Shown: in pieces, positions 63,276-64,000 of the stretch
How the letters are laid out: each line of letters opens with the position of its first letter
Position numbering within the stretch: position 1 is the stretch's first letter
Origin: Evansella alkalicola
GTDB lineage: Bacteria > Bacillota > Bacilli > Bacillales > Salisediminibacteriaceae
Length of the DNA: 64,000 bases
Assembly: GCF_019042735.1 (NCBI RefSeq)
Contig: NZ_JAHQCR010000070.1
Span: forward strand, 52,814 to 116,813
Direction: 5' to 3'
The notes under the pieces: generated by a model
Told to the model about the DNA's origin: nothing
Databases searched by the model: none
The model's input: the letters and a program-made list of their open reading frames with translations, nothing else
Made by a program: the position numbers and the translations under genes

Positions 63276-64000
63276 TTGGGTAATAGGGTGGACATTTCTG
63301 AGGTGAAGTCATTTTATGACATGCAGAAGCGTGAAACGGATCAAATCATAGAGGGAATCCATGCGATAAGGAAAAACATTAGTCAAATTAGTAAGATGAA
63401 GGACTTTCAAGGGAAAACGGCGGAAGCTGCTAAACTTTATTTTTCCCAATATCATGGGGTGATCTTGGATGAGTTTGAAACACTCTTCCGAACCCTAGAA
63501 CAAAATCTCCAGCAACACCTAAACGCTTTTTCTGAAAGTGTAGATGCTAGTTCATCGGCGAGGCTTGAAAGCAATTATTTGATGGACCAGGAGCTAGAGT
63601 TGGAGAAGCGGTATGAACAATTAGAGGGACAGGCAGATGAGATCAACCGAATCATTCGTAGTATTTCGGACATCAGTTCCGTCAGCGCGCCAAGTCTTAC
63701 GCCTGTGCCAGAACGTGCGAATGACGCTCAAGGGGGCGTTGTCAAAACGAGGAAGAGGCTAGATTCGTTTACGAGTGTCGGGAAGAGGGATATTTCAAGT
63801 GCGCAATCGTCTATTGCAAAAATTGAGTCGCTGTTGAAAAAGAGTGGCGGCCGAAGTAAAGTTAGAAGTAGCGACTGGTTTGAAAAGCAGCTCATGGTTT
63901 TAATGAAAGAGTTGATGAAGGGGAAAAATCTCTCCTCTAGCAAAATTGATTTAGCGAGATTTAGAGAATTATCGAGATGGCTAATCGACGATAAATTTTC
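63276..64000 (+). CDS. LXG-domain type VII secretion toxin, N-terminal part
   Basis: Runs off the window end with 241 codons visible. Start TTG 63276 behind GGAAGGAGGG; the nearby ATG at 63271 stops after 11 codons. VDISEVKSFYDMQKRETDQIIEGIHAI..., KDFQGKTAEAAKLYFSQYHGVILDEFETLFRTLEQNL is the helical LXG domain used for export by the Gram-positive type VII (Esx/Yuk) system. A second coiled coil and the middle region follow. The toxic C-terminal domain and any immunity gene lie outside the window, so the activity is unknown. Confidence 0.88.
   Translation, partial: MGNRVDISEVKSFYDMQKRETDQIIEGIHAIRKNISQISKMKDFQGKTAEAAKLYFSQYHGVILDEFETLFRTLEQNLQQHLNAFSESVDASSSARLESNYLMDQELELEKRYEQLEGQADEINRIIRSISDISSVSAPSLTPVPERANDAQGGVVKTRKRLDSFTSVGKRDISSAQSSIAKIESLLKKSGGRSKVRSSDWFEKQLMVLMKELMKGKNLSSSKIDLARFRELSRWLIDDKF

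Noticed and set aside
1..64000. tRNA or rRNA genes
   Set aside because: No cloverleaf with T-arm GTTCGA-type signature or rRNA-like sequence was noticed; a dedicated tRNA scan would settle it.

Overview
The window is from a low-GC Gram-positive bacterium of the Bacillaceae. The evidence is a ComK competence regulator, an LXG-type substrate of the type VII secretion system, AGGAGG-type ribosome binding sites, many TTG/GTG starts and HK97/SPP1-like Bacillus siphophage genes. The genus cannot be fixed from sequence alone.

Layout. (1) 1-21.1 kb: the late half of a siphovirus prophage, all on + strand, in order: packaging (TerS, TerL), portal, ClpP-like protease, capsid, Ig-domain head protein, connectors, tail tube, tail chaperone with a -1 frameshift, tape measure, Tal-like protein, receptor-binding protein, holin, amidase and a sigma-like protein. 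Two accessory modules sit inside it: an AbiEi-like pair (13.4-14.5 kb) and an ABC-three-component conflict system (15.9-18.8 kb). (2) 21.5-28.5 kb: an operon of three serine recombinases, the third being two complete recombinases fused in one 1224-residue chain. (3) 28.7-32.3 kb: an AAA+ ATPase and subtilase pair, closed by a boundary sequence ending at 32425. (4) 32.4-37.0 kb: the 3' part of a second copy of the recombinase operon. (5) 37.1-46.0 kb: defence cargo (DUF6338-like protein with a small GHQP-repeat protein, channel-like membrane protein with a TIR protein, complete Wadjet jetABCD), closed by the same boundary sequence ending at 46311. (6) 46312: the 3' third of comM. (7) 46.9-53.5 kb: a RAYT transposase, a frameshifted nuclease-like gene, a TIGR04255/HEPN operon, a recombinase relic, a HEPN protein, a third copy of the boundary sequence and a second comM scrap. 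(8) 53.5-64 kb: chromosome-like sequence with a J-domain protein, KAP NTPase, ComK, Xre regulator, sigma factor, small membrane proteins, a broken GIY-YIG gene and the start of an LXG toxin gene. It is seeded with two families of short palindromic repeats that I do not see left of 46.3 kb.

Main reading. Blocks of the form [serine-recombinase operon - variable anti-phage cargo - conserved right boundary of about 70-80 bp] recur. The boundary sequence abuts truncated genes each time: comM twice and a recombinase gene once clearly, once weakly. This fits a family of serine-recombinase mobile elements that carry interchangeable defence systems, insert in comM and stack inside one another. The prophage may be part of the innermost element. 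The families are recognised from motifs; the element model is inference, because the left ends and the comM 5' part are not in the window.
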